Shown piece after piece: positions 18,710 to 27,576 of a stretch of 64,000 nucleotides of DNA. Position 1 is the first letter of the stretch, and each line of letters begins with the position of its first letter. The notes below the pieces were generated by a model. That model searched no databases. It saw only the letters and a list, made by a program, of their open reading frames with translations, and had not been told where the DNA came from. The DNA is from Anaerostipes sp. MSJ-23 (GTDB lineage Bacteria > Bacillota > Clostridia > Lachnospirales > Lachnospiraceae): NCBI RefSeq assembly GCF_018918155.1, contig NZ_JAHLPY010000001.1, positions 338,757 through 402,756 on the forward strand. Reading direction: 5' to 3'. Both the position numbers and the translations under genes were made by a program.

Positions 18710-20163
18710 AAGTTTGCTGCCTCCTTTATCGCATAAACCACTGCTAGTGCCTTATTTTGTGTTTCTTTAAATTCTTTTTCCGGTACAGAATCTGCAACAA
18801 TTCCGGCTCCCGCCTGAACATAGCCTTTTCCATCTTTAAACACAACGGTCCGGATAGCAATACAGGTATCAATATTTCCATCGAATCCAAGATATCCTAC
18901 AGTTCCTCCATAAACTCCGCGCTTTCTATTTTCCAATTCATCAATGATTTCCATAGCCCTTACCTTCGGTGCTCCTGATAATGTTCCTGCTGGAAGAACA
19001 CTCATTAGTGCATTTAAAGCCGTTTTATCTTTTCTTAACCTTCCCTGCACATCGCTCACTAAATGTGTCACTTTCGAATATTTTTCTACTGTCATAAAGT
19101 TTTTCACTTTTACTGTTCCAAATTCACATACTTTGCCGACATCATTTCTTCCAAGATCTACAAGCATTGTATGTTCTGCACGTTCTTTTGGATCATGTTC
19201 CAGCTGTCTGACAAGCATATCATCATCTTCTTTTGTTTCACCTCGAGGCACAGTTCCTGCAATTGGTTTTGTCGTAACAATACCGTTTTGCACACTAACC
19301 AGCTTCTCTGGAGAAGCTCCAACAACCTGATAATCTTGATAATCAAAGAAATAAAGATACGGTGACGGATTGCTTGTTCTTAAACATCGATAGACATCAA
19401 ATGGATCTACATCTGTTTCCACTTCAAATCTCTGAGATAAAACAACTTGAAAAATATCTCCATTTTTAATATATTCTTTTGCTTTTTTTACATTTTGTTC
19501 ATAAGCCTGTTTTGTAAGATTCGATTTTACTTCAATCTTCCCAGTTTCAAAACGATCTTTCTGAAGTGATACCGGACGTTCCATTCTTCGTAAAATCAAT
19601 TCTGCCCGATCAGCAAGTTCATGATAAACCTTTTTGACATCATCGCCCTTATGAATGTTCTGAATAATAACTGCTTTGCTTGAAAGGTGATCATATGCAA
19701 TAATTTCATCATACATACATAGATGACACTCCGGCATTTTCAGATCATCTTCTGGTATATTAGTTAACCTTTTTTCTACATAACGAATCGTATCATATCC
19801 AAAATATCCGATAAAACCACCGGTCAATTTTGGTCGATCTTCCATAACCGGGGAACGATATTCCTCAACTCTTTTCATCAAATATGCAATTGGATCATCA
19901 ACTTCCTTTTTTTCTCCATGATCTTCTACCTGATGTCCGTTGATTTTAATTTCAAACTTTGGATTGACACCAATAAAAGAATAACGTCCCCACTGGTCTT
20001 TATTTTCTACACTCTCCAACATGAAACATGGTGTTCCTTCTTTTTTCAATGCCCGGAACATACGAATCGGAGTCATATGATCTGCTAATACTTCGTAAAA
20101 CACCGGTACACTTTGATATTCTTCCAGTAATTTATTTACTTCTTCTAATGATGGATATAACAT
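18706..20163 (-). CDS. trpE: Anthranilate synthase component I
   Basis: 485 residues. Chorismate-binding motifs include LSQRFEVETD, KPIAGTVPRG, ARGD-like DLGRNDVGKVC and SGAPKVRAMEIIDELE. A feedback-site-like LLES(V) segment (LESVENKDQWGRYSFIG) is present near the N-terminus, so tryptophan inhibition is likely. The frame is open a further 111 bases upstream, but that stretch is the T-box terminator. The true ATG at 20163 has AGGAGG 7 nt before it. It is the first gene of the trp operon. Confidence 0.95.
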   Translation of the reverse strand: MLYPSLEEVNKLLEEYQSVPVFYEVLADHMTPIRMFRALKKEGTPCFMLESVENKDQWGRYSFIGVNPKFEIKINGHQVEDHGEKKEVDDPIAYLMKRVEEYRSPVMEDRPKLTGGFIGYFGYDTIRYVEKRLTNIPEDDLKMPECHLCMYDEIIAYDHLSSKAVIIQNIHKGDDVKKVYHELADRAELILRRMERPVSLQKDRFETGKIEVKSNLTKQAYEQNVKKAKEYIKNGDIFQVVLSQRFEVETDVDPFDVYRCLRTSNPSPYLYFFDYQDYQVVGASPEKLVSVQNGIVTTKPIAGTVPRGETKEDDDMLVRQLEHDPKERAEHTMLVDLGRNDVGKVCEFGTVKVKNFMTVEKYSKVTHLVSDVQGRLRKDKTALNALMSVLPAGTLSGAPKVRAMEIIDELENRKRGVYGGTVGYLGFDGNIDTCIAIRTVVFKDGKGYVQAGAGIVADSVPEKEFKETQNKALAVVYAIKEAANL

Positions 20164-20219
20164 AATTTCCTCCTGATCTTTTTTGTTTAAATCCCTAATG
20201 GAGCTCTTTATTTTATAAA

Positions 20220-20527
20220 ATAAAAAAGGCCTATCATCCCAATCCTTGGGACGATAGACCGTGGTGCCACCCATATTTAAGAGAATTTTTATATATCAAA
20301 AATAATTCTCTCCTCCTTAAAGTACTCCGCAAAATGCTTTTATACCTCGTTCCCGTAACGTGGGATAACGGCGACAGCTACTTAGATCTCCGTTGGCTGT
20401 GCTCCTCACAAATCCATTCATCTGTATCATATCTACAACTTCACACCACCCAGTTGCTCTCTGAAAGACTGTATTACAAATTACTTACTTTTGCTCATAG
20501 GATTTATCACTTTAATCTGCTAAATTT
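20220..20527 (-). promoter_or_regulatory. Tryptophan T-box leader with terminator
   Basis: A T-box riboswitch of about 300 nt precedes trpE. The T-box sequence GGGTGGCACCACGG lies at 20259-20272 (minus strand). It is followed by a terminator stem (GGTCTATC to GATAGGCC, 20229-20260) and six T. Upstream is a typical stem III/AGTA region with GTCGCCGTTATCCCACG. The likely specifier is TGG (Trp) at 20414-20416 in GAATGGATT, matching the operon. Uncharged tRNA(Trp) should stabilise the antiterminator and turn the operon on. No gene lies in this stretch. Confidence 0.92.
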
Positions 20528-20533
20528 GCTACC

Positions 20534-20562
20534 ATTATATGTTCTAAATTTTTATTTGTCAA
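20534..20562 (-). promoter_or_regulatory. trp operon promoter
   Basis: Consensus sigma-A promoter on the minus strand: TTGACA (20557-20562), 17-bp spacer, TATAAT (20534-20539). Transcription would begin near 20527, at the start of the T-box. Confidence 0.9.
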
Positions 20563-20590
20563 GATATTGTTATAAATTCACAATAAAATC

Positions 20591-21694
20591 TTAACCAAGT
20601 TTTTGCGCACATACTTCCAATTGTTCTCGAATCTTGATGTGCTGTGGACAGACTTCCTCACATTTTCCACATTTGATGCATTCACAGGCTCTCTTCTTTC
20701 CATGACCATTGACAAGCCAATCTTCCTGATGTTTTGCAGCATCTATATCTTTGTATAATGTCAGGTAATTGACCGCAGTAAATGTTCCTGAAATTCCAAT
20801 TTGTTTCGGACAGACTTTTGCACAATAATTGCAAGTAGTACATGGAATTAAAGGAATCTTTTTTAACTCTTCCTGTGCTTTGTGAATCACTTCTTTTTGC
20901 TTTTCATCAAAGCCTTTAAAATCTTTCATATAGGAAAGGTTATCCTTCATTTGTTCTATATTACTCATTCCAGATAATACGGTAATAACACCTTCCAAAT
21001 CGGCTGCAAATCTAATTGCCCAAGATGCATTTGAAGCTTTTGGATCTGCCTGTTTTAAAATCTTTTCTACTGATTCTGGTGGATTAGCAAGCATTCCTCC
21101 TTTTACTGGTTCCATAATAATCACAGGTTTTCCGTATTTTCTTGCAACCTCATAGCATCCTCTAGACTGAATTGCTGGATTTTCCCAGTCTGCATAATTG
21201 ATCTGAAGCTGTACAAATTCCATCTCTGGATGTGCCTTTAAAATTTCTTCTAATTCTTCTGGTGTGGAATGAAAAGAAAATCCTACATGACGAATAAGAC
21301 CTTCTTTTTTCTTTTCCTGTACCCAGCTCCACAAATCAAATTCATCAAAAAATTTTGTACGACTTTCCCCAAGATTATGAAGCAGATAAAAATCAAAATA
21401 TCCAGCCTGCATCTGTTTTAAGGATGTATCAAACTGAGCAATCGCTTCTTCCCTTGTCTTGCAATTGATCCATGCTGCATTTTTTGTTGCAAGCTGGAAA
21501 GATTCTCTTGGGTAACGCTCAACCAACGCCTGTCTAATTGCATCCTCACTTCCAGCATAAGCCCATGCCGTATCAAAATAAGTAAATCCGGCATTCATAA
21601 ATTCATCGACCATTTCTTTTACTTGTTCCACATCAATAACATCTTCTTTTTTTGGAAGACGCATTAGCCCAAATCCAAGTTTTTTTATGTTCAT
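20591..21694 (-). CDS. Aldo/keto reductase with two C-terminal 4Fe-4S clusters
   Basis: 367 residues. An aldo/keto reductase barrel (YFDTAWAYAGSE, LLHNLGESR, GFSFHSTPEELE) is joined to a ferredoxin-like C-terminus with two cysteine sets, CTTCNYCAKVCP near 285 and CIKCGKCEEVCP near 340. Such iron-sulfur AKRs are common in anaerobes; their substrates are unknown. It lies 58 bp downstream of the flavin reductase gene but has its own MerR-type promoter in that gap, so it may be induced by electrophile or redox stress. Confidence 0.88.
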   Translation of the reverse strand: MNIKKLGFGLMRLPKKEDVIDVEQVKEMVDEFMNAGFTYFDTAWAYAGSEDAIRQALVERYPRESFQLATKNAAWINCKTREEAIAQFDTSLKQMQAGYFDFYLLHNLGESRTKFFDEFDLWSWVQEKKKEGLIRHVGFSFHSTPEELEEILKAHPEMEFVQLQINYADWENPAIQSRGCYEVARKYGKPVIIMEPVKGGMLANPPESVEKILKQADPKASNASWAIRFAADLEGVITVLSGMSNIEQMKDNLSYMKDFKGFDEKQKEVIHKAQEELKKIPLIPCTTCNYCAKVCPKQIGISGTFTAVNYLTLYKDIDAAKHQEDWLVNGHGKKRACECIKCGKCEEVCPQHIKIREQLEVCAQKLG

Positions 21695-21715
21695 AGATTT
21701 TTCCTTCTTTTTTCT

Positions 21716-21746
21716 ATCTTAGACCATAAAGTTAACTTGAAGTCAA
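21716..21746 (-). promoter_or_regulatory. MerR-type promoter of the aldo/keto reductase
   Basis: Minus strand TTGACT (21741-21746), a 19-bp spacer, then TTAAGA (21716-21721). The spacer holds the dyad TTCAAGTTAACTT. An overlong 19-bp spacer with an internal dyad is the hallmark of promoters activated by MerR-family regulators. No MerR gene is in the window. Confidence 0.6.
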
Positions 21747-21752
21747 GCCAAT

Positions 21753-22319
21753 TTATTTTAATTGATCTCCATCATGAAATGCCTTTCCTGCAATTCCTTC
21801 CACTTTTAGATAATCATGTGTAGATGGATCATAACTGATCGCATGCAGTTTTGATGTGTCAATTTTTCCATCTTGTGTTAATACTTTTTCATCCGCAATC
21901 ACATCGACAATCTCTGCAACAATACGAAGTGTCTGATCATACTGCTTTATTTCTTCTACCTTACACTCCATTGTGATTGGAAGTTCCTCAACATAAGGTG
22001 CATCTACGACTTCGCTTTTTATCATGTGAAATCCTGATTTTTTTACCTTATCTTCTACATCATGTCCAGATACAATTCCAACATAATCTGCTGGAATAAG
22101 ATTTTTTTCATCTGCAATTCCTACTGTAAAAGCTTTTCTTACCTTAATATTATCCGACGTCTTATGACGTACTCCAATATTAATCTGCAAACGATTGGAA
22201 TTGACGATTCCTCCATAAGCTACATTCATTGCATCCGGTGTACCATCTTCTCCATAGGTAGATACAATCAAAACTGGCTGCGGATAAATATATGGATTAG
22301 GCCCTAATCTTTTTTTCAT
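21753..22319 (-). CDS. Flavin reductase family protein (FMN-binding split barrel)
   Basis: 188 residues. The N-terminus NPYIYPQPVLIVSTYGEDGTPDAMNVAYGG is typical of FMN-binding split-barrel flavoproteins close to flavin reductases. RHKTSDNIKVRKAFTVGIAD is the FMN-contact region. It probably carries FMN and reduces flavin or a quinone-like substrate; the exact reaction is unknown. It is divergent from the AEC transporter gene and upstream of the aldo/keto reductase gene. GGGGAT precedes the ATG. Confidence 0.82.
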   Translation of the reverse strand: MKKRLGPNPYIYPQPVLIVSTYGEDGTPDAMNVAYGGIVNSNRLQINIGVRHKTSDNIKVRKAFTVGIADEKNLIPADYVGIVSGHDVEDKVKKSGFHMIKSEVVDAPYVEELPITMECKVEEIKQYDQTLRIVAEIVDVIADEKVLTQDGKIDTSKLHAISYDPSTHDYLKVEGIAGKAFHDGDQLK

Positions 22320-22421
22320 TCTAAGATCCCCTTTCTTTGATATTCTTCTTTATCGTTGTTTATTTCTATATCATTATTATATCATATATAAGAAAAACGA
22401 ACATACTTTCCAAAAATAAAT

Positions 22422-22451
22422 TTGATCGCTTGCGTGACATTCGTTATAATA
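22422..22451 (+). promoter_or_regulatory. Promoter of the AEC transporter gene
   Basis: TTGATC (22422-22427), 18-bp spacer, TATAAT (22446-22451). This places the transcript start after the upstream in-frame ATGs and supports the start at 22487. Confidence 0.6.
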
Positions 22452-22486
22452 TGGTGGAATCTAATAGAAAGCAGGTATCAACCATT

Positions 22487-23431
22487 ATGGAAAATTTAAT
22501 TTTCAGCCTGAACGCTACCGTTCCGGTCTTTATTATGATGCTTCTTGGTCTTTTCTTCCGTTCTATCGGATGGATTGACGAAGGATTTGCATCAAAAATG
22601 AACAAATTTGTATTCCTTGTCCCACTCCCGGTCCTCGTTTTTGAAGACCTTGCAACCGTAGATTTTTCCAAAGTATGGGATATTAAATTTGTATTATTCT
22701 GTTTCTTTGTAACTTTAATTAGTATCACTATTTCTGCCATAATTTCCCTGGGCTTAAAGGATTCTTCCATTCGTGGCGAATTTATTCAAGCTGCATACCG
22801 AAGCAGTGCCGCATTGCTTGGTATCGCTTTCATTCAAAATATCTACGGAAATGCAGGAATGGCTCCATTAATGATGATCGGCAGCGTACCTTTGTACAAT
22901 ATGCTCGCCGTTGTCATTCTTTCTTTTTTTAAGCCAGGACAAAACGGTCTTAGTCAAGAAGTACTGAAAAAAACATTAAAGGGAATTGTAACCAATCCAA
23001 TTTTAATCGGTATTGTAGCTGGTCTTGTCTGGTCCGCCTTAAAAATCCCAATGCCAAAAATCGCCGATAAAGTTGTAACCAACATTGGAAATGTGGCAAC
23101 TCCTATGGGATTGATGGCAATGGGCGCTACCTTTGATATTAAAAAAGCCTTTGCAAAGCTAAAACCTTCCATCCTTGCAGCATTCATCAAACTAGTAGGA
23201 TTGTGTGCCGTTTTCCTTCCACTTGCTGTGAAATTTGGTTTCCGTAAGGATAAGCTCGTTGCTATTTTGATCATGCTCGGTTCAGCTACAACGGTAAGTA
23301 GTTTTGTCATGGCAAAAAATATGGGGCATGAAGGAACTCTTTCTTCCAGCGTTGTTATGCTGACCACTATGTTTAGTGCATTTACACTCACTGCATGGCT
23401 ATATATTTTAAGACATTTTGCATTGATTTAA
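22487..23431 (+). CDS. AEC family transporter (auxin efflux carrier type)
   Basis: 314 residues with about ten hydrophobic segments. The protein begins MENLIFSLNATVPVFIMMLLG, the usual N-terminus of the AEC family, which exports organic acids such as malate or auxin-like compounds. An open frame extends to 22337, but that part overlaps the promoter and encodes an unusual leader, so I start at 22487; the ribosome site is weak (AGG 11 nt upstream). It converges with asnB, with only 3 bp between the stop codons and no terminator visible. Confidence 0.85.
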   Translation: MENLIFSLNATVPVFIMMLLGLFFRSIGWIDEGFASKMNKFVFLVPLPVLVFEDLATVDFSKVWDIKFVLFCFFVTLISITISAIISLGLKDSSIRGEFIQAAYRSSAALLGIAFIQNIYGNAGMAPLMMIGSVPLYNMLAVVILSFFKPGQNGLSQEVLKKTLKGIVTNPILIGIVAGLVWSALKIPMPKIADKVVTNIGNVATPMGLMAMGATFDIKKAFAKLKPSILAAFIKLVGLCAVFLPLAVKFGFRKDKLVAILIMLGSATTVSSFVMAKNMGHEGTLSSSVVMLTTMFSAFTLTAWLYILRHFALI

Positions 23432-23434
23432 AGC

Positions 23435-25291
23435 CTATGACAATTTTAACTGGATATGATAAGTCTTTAACCAGTAATTGACTTGAAGCAAAAAGGCTAT
23501 CATCTGTGGCCCTGCCATCAACTGTCCATACCACGGTTTTCCATAGTCTTTTGGACTCTTAAGAAAATCCTCAAGTTTTCCAGGATCAATTAATTCCCGA
23601 ATCGGCTCCGTTGGATTTTTCATAACCGATAAAAGCTCTTTTCCAAGCATCGATTCATACGTTGGATCATAAGTCTTTGGATAAGGGCTTTTTTTACGAT
23701 ATAATACTTCCTTTGGAAGCTCTCCCTCCCCTGCTGCCCGAAGAAGCCCTTTTACAGTTCCATTCAGACATTTTATCTTCCATGGAACATTATAAAGATA
23801 GGCTACAATCCGATGATCTGCAAAAGGAACCCTTGCTTCCAATCCAGAATGCATGCTCGTGCGATCCATACGATCTAGAAGTGTAACCATAAACCATCTC
23901 AAATTCAAATAAGAAATTTCTCTTCTCCTCTTTTCTACCGGATCCTCCCCATAAAGAGACGGTGTCTCCTGTATTGTTTTTTCATATGCATACCTCGCAT
24001 AAGATTCTAAATCCACTTTTTTCAAAATGTCATCTCGAAGCAAAGCTTTCCTTGGCTCCATATCCATAGACCATGGAAAGTTCTGTGCTTTGAAACATTC
24101 TTTTTTATGAAACCACGGATAACCACCAAAAATTTCATCTGCACACTCTCCTGTTAATGTCACTTTGTTGTATGCAACAACACGAGAGCAAAAATACAAC
24201 ATAGAAGATTCCACATCGGCCATACATGGGAGATCCCTGGCATCAACGGCTTTATATAAATAAGAAATAAGCTCCGTATTCTTACACTCTAAATATCGAT
24301 GATTGGTCTTTGTATAACGTACCATCCGATCTACCCATGGTCGGTCTTCTGATGGCTGAAATGCATTCGCATGAAAATATCGATGATTATTTTTAAAATC
24401 AAAAGAAAACGTATTTAATGTTTTTCCTTGTTTTCTTAGTTCTTTTGCACAAATTGCCGTCACCAAACTACTATCGACTCCTCCAGACAAAAAAGTACTA
24501 ATTGGAATATCTGAAAGCATCTGCATTTTAACCGCATCATGAATCAACCAAGAAGTCTTTTCAATTGTATCTTGAACAGAATCCGTATGTTCCATTGCTT
24601 CCAATGCCCAGTAAATATGATCTTTTAATCCTTCTCTCCCATACTCAAGAAAATGTCCGGGCAAGACCTCTAAGACACCTGCAAAAACTCCTTTTCCATA
24701 AGACTTTGCCGGTCCAAGTGCAAAAATCTCTGCTAATCCATCCCGATCAATCACTGGTTGAAAAGAAGGATACTGAAACAACCCTTTTATTTCTGAAGAA
24801 AAAATAAGTGTCTTTCCTCTTTTCCCATAAAATAATGGCTTCACGCCAAGACGGTCTCGGAATAAAAATAGTTTTTCTAAAACTCCATCCCAAATAGCAA
24901 TTGCAAAAATTCCATTTAATTTTTCTACAAAAGAAACACCATAGCGCATATAACCAACAAGAATGACCTCTGTATCACTATTTGTTTGGAATTTTGCCCC
25001 TTTTGCTTCCAAATCTTTTTTCAACTGGTTCATATTATAAATTTCTCCATTAAAAATAATGGCACAATCTTTTTGATCTTTCTTGCGAACCATCGGTTGA
25101 TGTCCATTTTCTAAATCGAGGATAGATAATCTTACATGTGCAAAACCGCATCCATCCTTCAAATAAATACCTTCCTCATCCGGCCCCCGGTGTTTTTGTG
25201 CATGATTCATATGGGAAAGAATATTCTCCCATTGTTCCCTAGCTGCTTCATAACGCTCTCCCGGATTTACAAATCCCGCAATACCACACAT
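23435..25291 (-). CDS. asnB: Asparagine synthase (glutamine-hydrolysing)
   Basis: 618 residues. Cys2 in MCGIAGF is the glutaminase nucleophile of the N-terminal domain (to about 215). The C-terminal synthetase has the ATP PP-loop SGGVDSS. It makes asparagine from aspartate, ATP and glutamine. The length fits the Firmicutes AsnB/AsnO group. It starts 18 bp after dpaB in what looks like a sporulation operon, which recalls the sporulation-expressed asnO of Bacillus. The sporulation role is inference from context. Confidence 0.93.
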   Translation of the reverse strand: MCGIAGFVNPGERYEAAREQWENILSHMNHAQKHRGPDEEGIYLKDGCGFAHVRLSILDLENGHQPMVRKKDQKDCAIIFNGEIYNMNQLKKDLEAKGAKFQTNSDTEVILVGYMRYGVSFVEKLNGIFAIAIWDGVLEKLFLFRDRLGVKPLFYGKRGKTLIFSSEIKGLFQYPSFQPVIDRDGLAEIFALGPAKSYGKGVFAGVLEVLPGHFLEYGREGLKDHIYWALEAMEHTDSVQDTIEKTSWLIHDAVKMQMLSDIPISTFLSGGVDSSLVTAICAKELRKQGKTLNTFSFDFKNNHRYFHANAFQPSEDRPWVDRMVRYTKTNHRYLECKNTELISYLYKAVDARDLPCMADVESSMLYFCSRVVAYNKVTLTGECADEIFGGYPWFHKKECFKAQNFPWSMDMEPRKALLRDDILKKVDLESYARYAYEKTIQETPSLYGEDPVEKRRREISYLNLRWFMVTLLDRMDRTSMHSGLEARVPFADHRIVAYLYNVPWKIKCLNGTVKGLLRAAGEGELPKEVLYRKKSPYPKTYDPTYESMLGKELLSVMKNPTEPIRELIDPGKLEDFLKSPKDYGKPWYGQLMAGPQMIAFLLQVNYWLKTYHIQLKLS

Positions 25292-25308
25292 TTCACAGGT
25301 TTCCTTTC

Positions 25309-25899
25309 TTATTTTTTTCTTTGAATAATCACCGGCTGATATTGTCTGCCCTCCAATGCTTCAAGTGCCGTTGGAATCAGCAAATCAAAATCTGCCGTCA
25401 TAGATGCCGGTTTTTTCACCGGATCATCCTGTCCAAACGGTACAAAATAAATATTTTTTCTATTTAAAAGATACCCAATATTTTTAAGATTCATTCCAAG
25501 TGCATCATTTGTTGCCAGCGCAATCACGACTGGTTTTTCGTTTCTTAACTGTGCTTTTGCCGCCATTAAAACTGGAGTATCCGTAATTCCGTTGGCAAGC
25601 TTTGCCATCGTATTTCCAGTACACGGAAGAAGAATTAGAAGGTCCAAACATTTGGATGGTCCAATCACTTCCGCTGCCTCAATTGTCTTCATTGCTTCCT
25701 GCCCGGTCAGCTCTTGTGCCTTCTTTACAAATTCCTTTGCTTTTCCAAAACGACTATCTATCGTTTGTGCATGATAGGAAAATATAGTCTGTACTTTGGC
25801 CCCTTCGAGAGCAAGATTTTCAATTTCATAAAAGGCCTTTTTATAACTACAAAAAGATCCCGTAAGTCCAATACCGATTCTTTTATTTTGAAGATTCAC
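25309..25899 (-). CDS. dpaB: Dipicolinate synthase subunit B
   Basis: 196 residues, a flavoprotein-like fold (IGIGLTGSFCSYKKA, then LLPCTGNTMAKLANGITDTPVLMAAKA). With DpaA it oxidises a lysine-pathway intermediate to dipicolinic acid in the mother cell during sporulation. The start is a GTG at 25899 that overlaps the dpaA stop as GTGA; this gives the usual family length, while the upstream ATG at 25920 would lie inside dpaA. It is followed by asnB. Confidence 0.9.
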   Translation of the reverse strand: MNLQNKRIGIGLTGSFCSYKKAFYEIENLALEGAKVQTIFSYHAQTIDSRFGKAKEFVKKAQELTGQEAMKTIEAAEVIGPSKCLDLLILLPCTGNTMAKLANGITDTPVLMAAKAQLRNEKPVVIALATNDALGMNLKNIGYLLNRKNIYFVPFGQDDPVKKPASMTADFDLLIPTALEALEGRQYQPVIIQRKK

Positions 25900-26756
25900 C
25901 TGTCTTCTTTTCCTTTCCATTCTAATACTTTTTCTGCCAGACGGATCCCAGATGATTTCGGCGCATAAATTCCCGGAAGACTCGGACAAAGATACGATTG
26001 AATTCCGAATTTTTCTGCTGCTTTTTGATCCACTCCACCTGGAAACGATGCGATATCCACAATACAAAGATCTTTGCCTGCCCGCTTCAAAATTTTTTCT
26101 GTCAATACCTTTGCCGGAACTGTATTAAAAATATAATCAAATCGAACAATCTGTCTTGCTACATCAAAAAATTGCATCGTATCAAACCCATCTGCTTCTC
26201 CCTGACTTCTTGCCGTCTCACTTCTGGCACAGATCGTTACGCGAGCATTCAGTCCTTTTAATTTTCCTGCAAGGACACGACCACATCTTCCATAGCCAAG
26301 AACAAGACAATAACTTCCATGCAGATTTACTGGCTTCCGTTCCATTGCTTTTACAATCGCACCTTCTGCCGTTGCAATTGCATTATAAATCGCAACATCA
26401 TCCATCTTCATAAAGTCATGAACCAAAACCCCTTTTTTCTCACATACCTTTTGAACCTCCTCCGAAATACAGCCTCCAAACAATGATTGCCCTTCTTTTA
26501 AATATCTAAGGAAATCATGGACGCGAATGTTTTCTCTTTGCGATGTCAAAAACACACCATCCTTTGAAAATAGAACTGGACCAATGACACAATGAGATTC
26601 CTCCACTGCTTCTTCCAAAGATTTTGCATATACACATTCTTTATTTAAGTTCTTTTTTTCAACACCATAAACAATTACCCGGTATCTATGTTCTTTCAAA
26701 TATCCAGCCAAATATACTTGCCGAAAATCGCCACCAATGACCGCAAAATCATACAT
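25896..26756 (-). CDS. dpaA: Dipicolinate synthase subunit A
   Basis: 286 residues. An N-terminal dehydrogenase-like part is followed by a Rossmann motif VLGYGRCGRVLA near 150. DpaA and DpaB make the calcium-chelating spore-core compound dipicolinate. The ATG at 26756 is 8 nt from GAGGTG; a GTG two codons upstream is possible. A sequence matching a sigma-K promoter lies just upstream. It overlaps dpaB by 4 bp. Confidence 0.9.
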   Translation of the reverse strand: MYDFAVIGGDFRQVYLAGYLKEHRYRVIVYGVEKKNLNKECVYAKSLEEAVEESHCVIGPVLFSKDGVFLTSQRENIRVHDFLRYLKEGQSLFGGCISEEVQKVCEKKGVLVHDFMKMDDVAIYNAIATAEGAIVKAMERKPVNLHGSYCLVLGYGRCGRVLAGKLKGLNARVTICARSETARSQGEADGFDTMQFFDVARQIVRFDYIFNTVPAKVLTEKILKRAGKDLCIVDIASFPGGVDQKAAEKFGIQSYLCPSLPGIYAPKSSGIRLAEKVLEWKGKEDR

Positions 26757-26787
26757 TCCCACATCACCTCTTTTTACATCCTTTTGT

Positions 26788-26816
26788 TACTATATGAAAG
26801 GAAAAAACATTTGGTT
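26788..26816 (-). promoter_or_regulatory. Candidate sigma-K promoter of dpaA-dpaB-asnB
   Basis: Minus strand AACC (26813-26816), 16-bp spacer, CATATAGTA (26788-26796). This fits the Bacillus sigma-K pattern mACm-16/17-CATAnnnTA exactly, and dipicolinate synthase is sigma-K dependent in Bacillus. Confidence 0.7.
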
Positions 26817-26847
26817 CCTTTTTTTATCAGCAGGGGTTGACAAGCAG

Positions 26848-26856
26848 TGCTATAAT
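26848..26856 (+). promoter_or_regulatory. Extended -10 promoter of ctc
   Basis: TGCTATAAT is an extended -10 element. A TTGACA lies only 8 bp upstream, too close to serve as its -35. Transcription would start near 26863. Confidence 0.6.
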
Positions 26857-26864
26857 ATTAGTAG

Positions 26865-26938
26865 GTGCATAGAAACCCCGAAAAACAGAGCTTCCACTAC
26901 ACTGGAATCTCTGTTTTTTACTTTATAGAGATATGCAC
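26865..26938 (+). promoter_or_regulatory. Structured ctc leader with internal terminator
   Basis: A terminator-like hairpin (AAACAGAG 26883-26890 with CTCTGTTT 26909-26916, upper stem TTCCA/TGGAA, six T) sits between the promoter and ctc. A second pairing, GTGCATA (26865-26871) with TATGCAC (26932-26938), would enclose it. This looks like an attenuation leader or a short RNA. Confidence 0.6.
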
Positions 26939-26971
26939 ACTATCTATCGATAGATTCAAGGAGGAACTATT

Positions 26972-27562
26972 ATGAACACATTAACAGCACAGAAAAGAGA
27001 TTTAAACGTAAAAGCAAAAAAATTAAGAAGAGAAGGATTTGTTATCGGAAATCTGTTTGGTAGAGATATTGAAAATTCTGTACCACTGAAATTAGATCCA
27101 CGCGAAACAACAAAATTCTTAAAAGATAATAAAAAAGGTGCTCATATCACATTAAAAATTGAAGATAAAGATGTCGATGCTATGATCAAAGAAATTGATT
27201 ATAACCCTATGAAAAAAGAAATTTCTTCTATCAACTTCCAGGCATTGGTTGCTGATGAAAAAATTCATGCTACAACACCAGTAGAACTTCTTAACGAAGC
27301 CGCTGTACAGGGTGGTATCGTAGAACAGTCCTTATCTGAAATCGAATACAAAGCTTACCCTGCAGATCTTGTAGATGCCGTTGAAATTGACCTTGCAAAT
27401 TACAAAGTTGGAGATCTGATTCATGTCAAAGATCTGGATCTTGCAAAGAACAGCAAAATCACACTGGTAACACCAGAAGATACATTGGTTGTTAACATTG
27501 CTGAACCAGAAGCTGCTCCTGAAGACGAAGATGAAGAAGACGCAGCTGCAACTGCTGAATAA
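26972..27562 (+). CDS. ctc: Ribosomal protein L25 / general stress protein Ctc
   Basis: 196 residues. An N-terminal L25 domain (about 1-90, 5S rRNA binding) is followed by the TL5 C-terminal domain and a very acidic tail of Glu, Asp and Ala. It belongs to the large ribosomal subunit near 5S rRNA and in Bacillus is the stress protein Ctc. AAGGAGG precedes the ATG. It is monocistronic, with a structured leader and a strong terminator. Confidence 0.93.
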   Translation: MNTLTAQKRDLNVKAKKLRREGFVIGNLFGRDIENSVPLKLDPRETTKFLKDNKKGAHITLKIEDKDVDAMIKEIDYNPMKKEISSINFQALVADEKIHATTPVELLNEAAVQGGIVEQSLSEIEYKAYPADLVDAVEIDLANYKVGDLIHVKDLDLAKNSKITLVTPEDTLVVNIAEPEAAPEDEDEEDAAATAE

Positions 27563-27576
27563 CAAAATATAAAAAG

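Noticed and set aside
20164..20274. Open N-terminal extension of trpE
   Set aside because: It reads through the T-box sequence and terminator, and a good ribosome site lies before the ATG at 20163.
26836..26856. TTGACA with TATAAT before ctc as a classic promoter
   Set aside because: Only 8 bp separate them; the extended -10 (TGCTATAAT) explains the promoter better.
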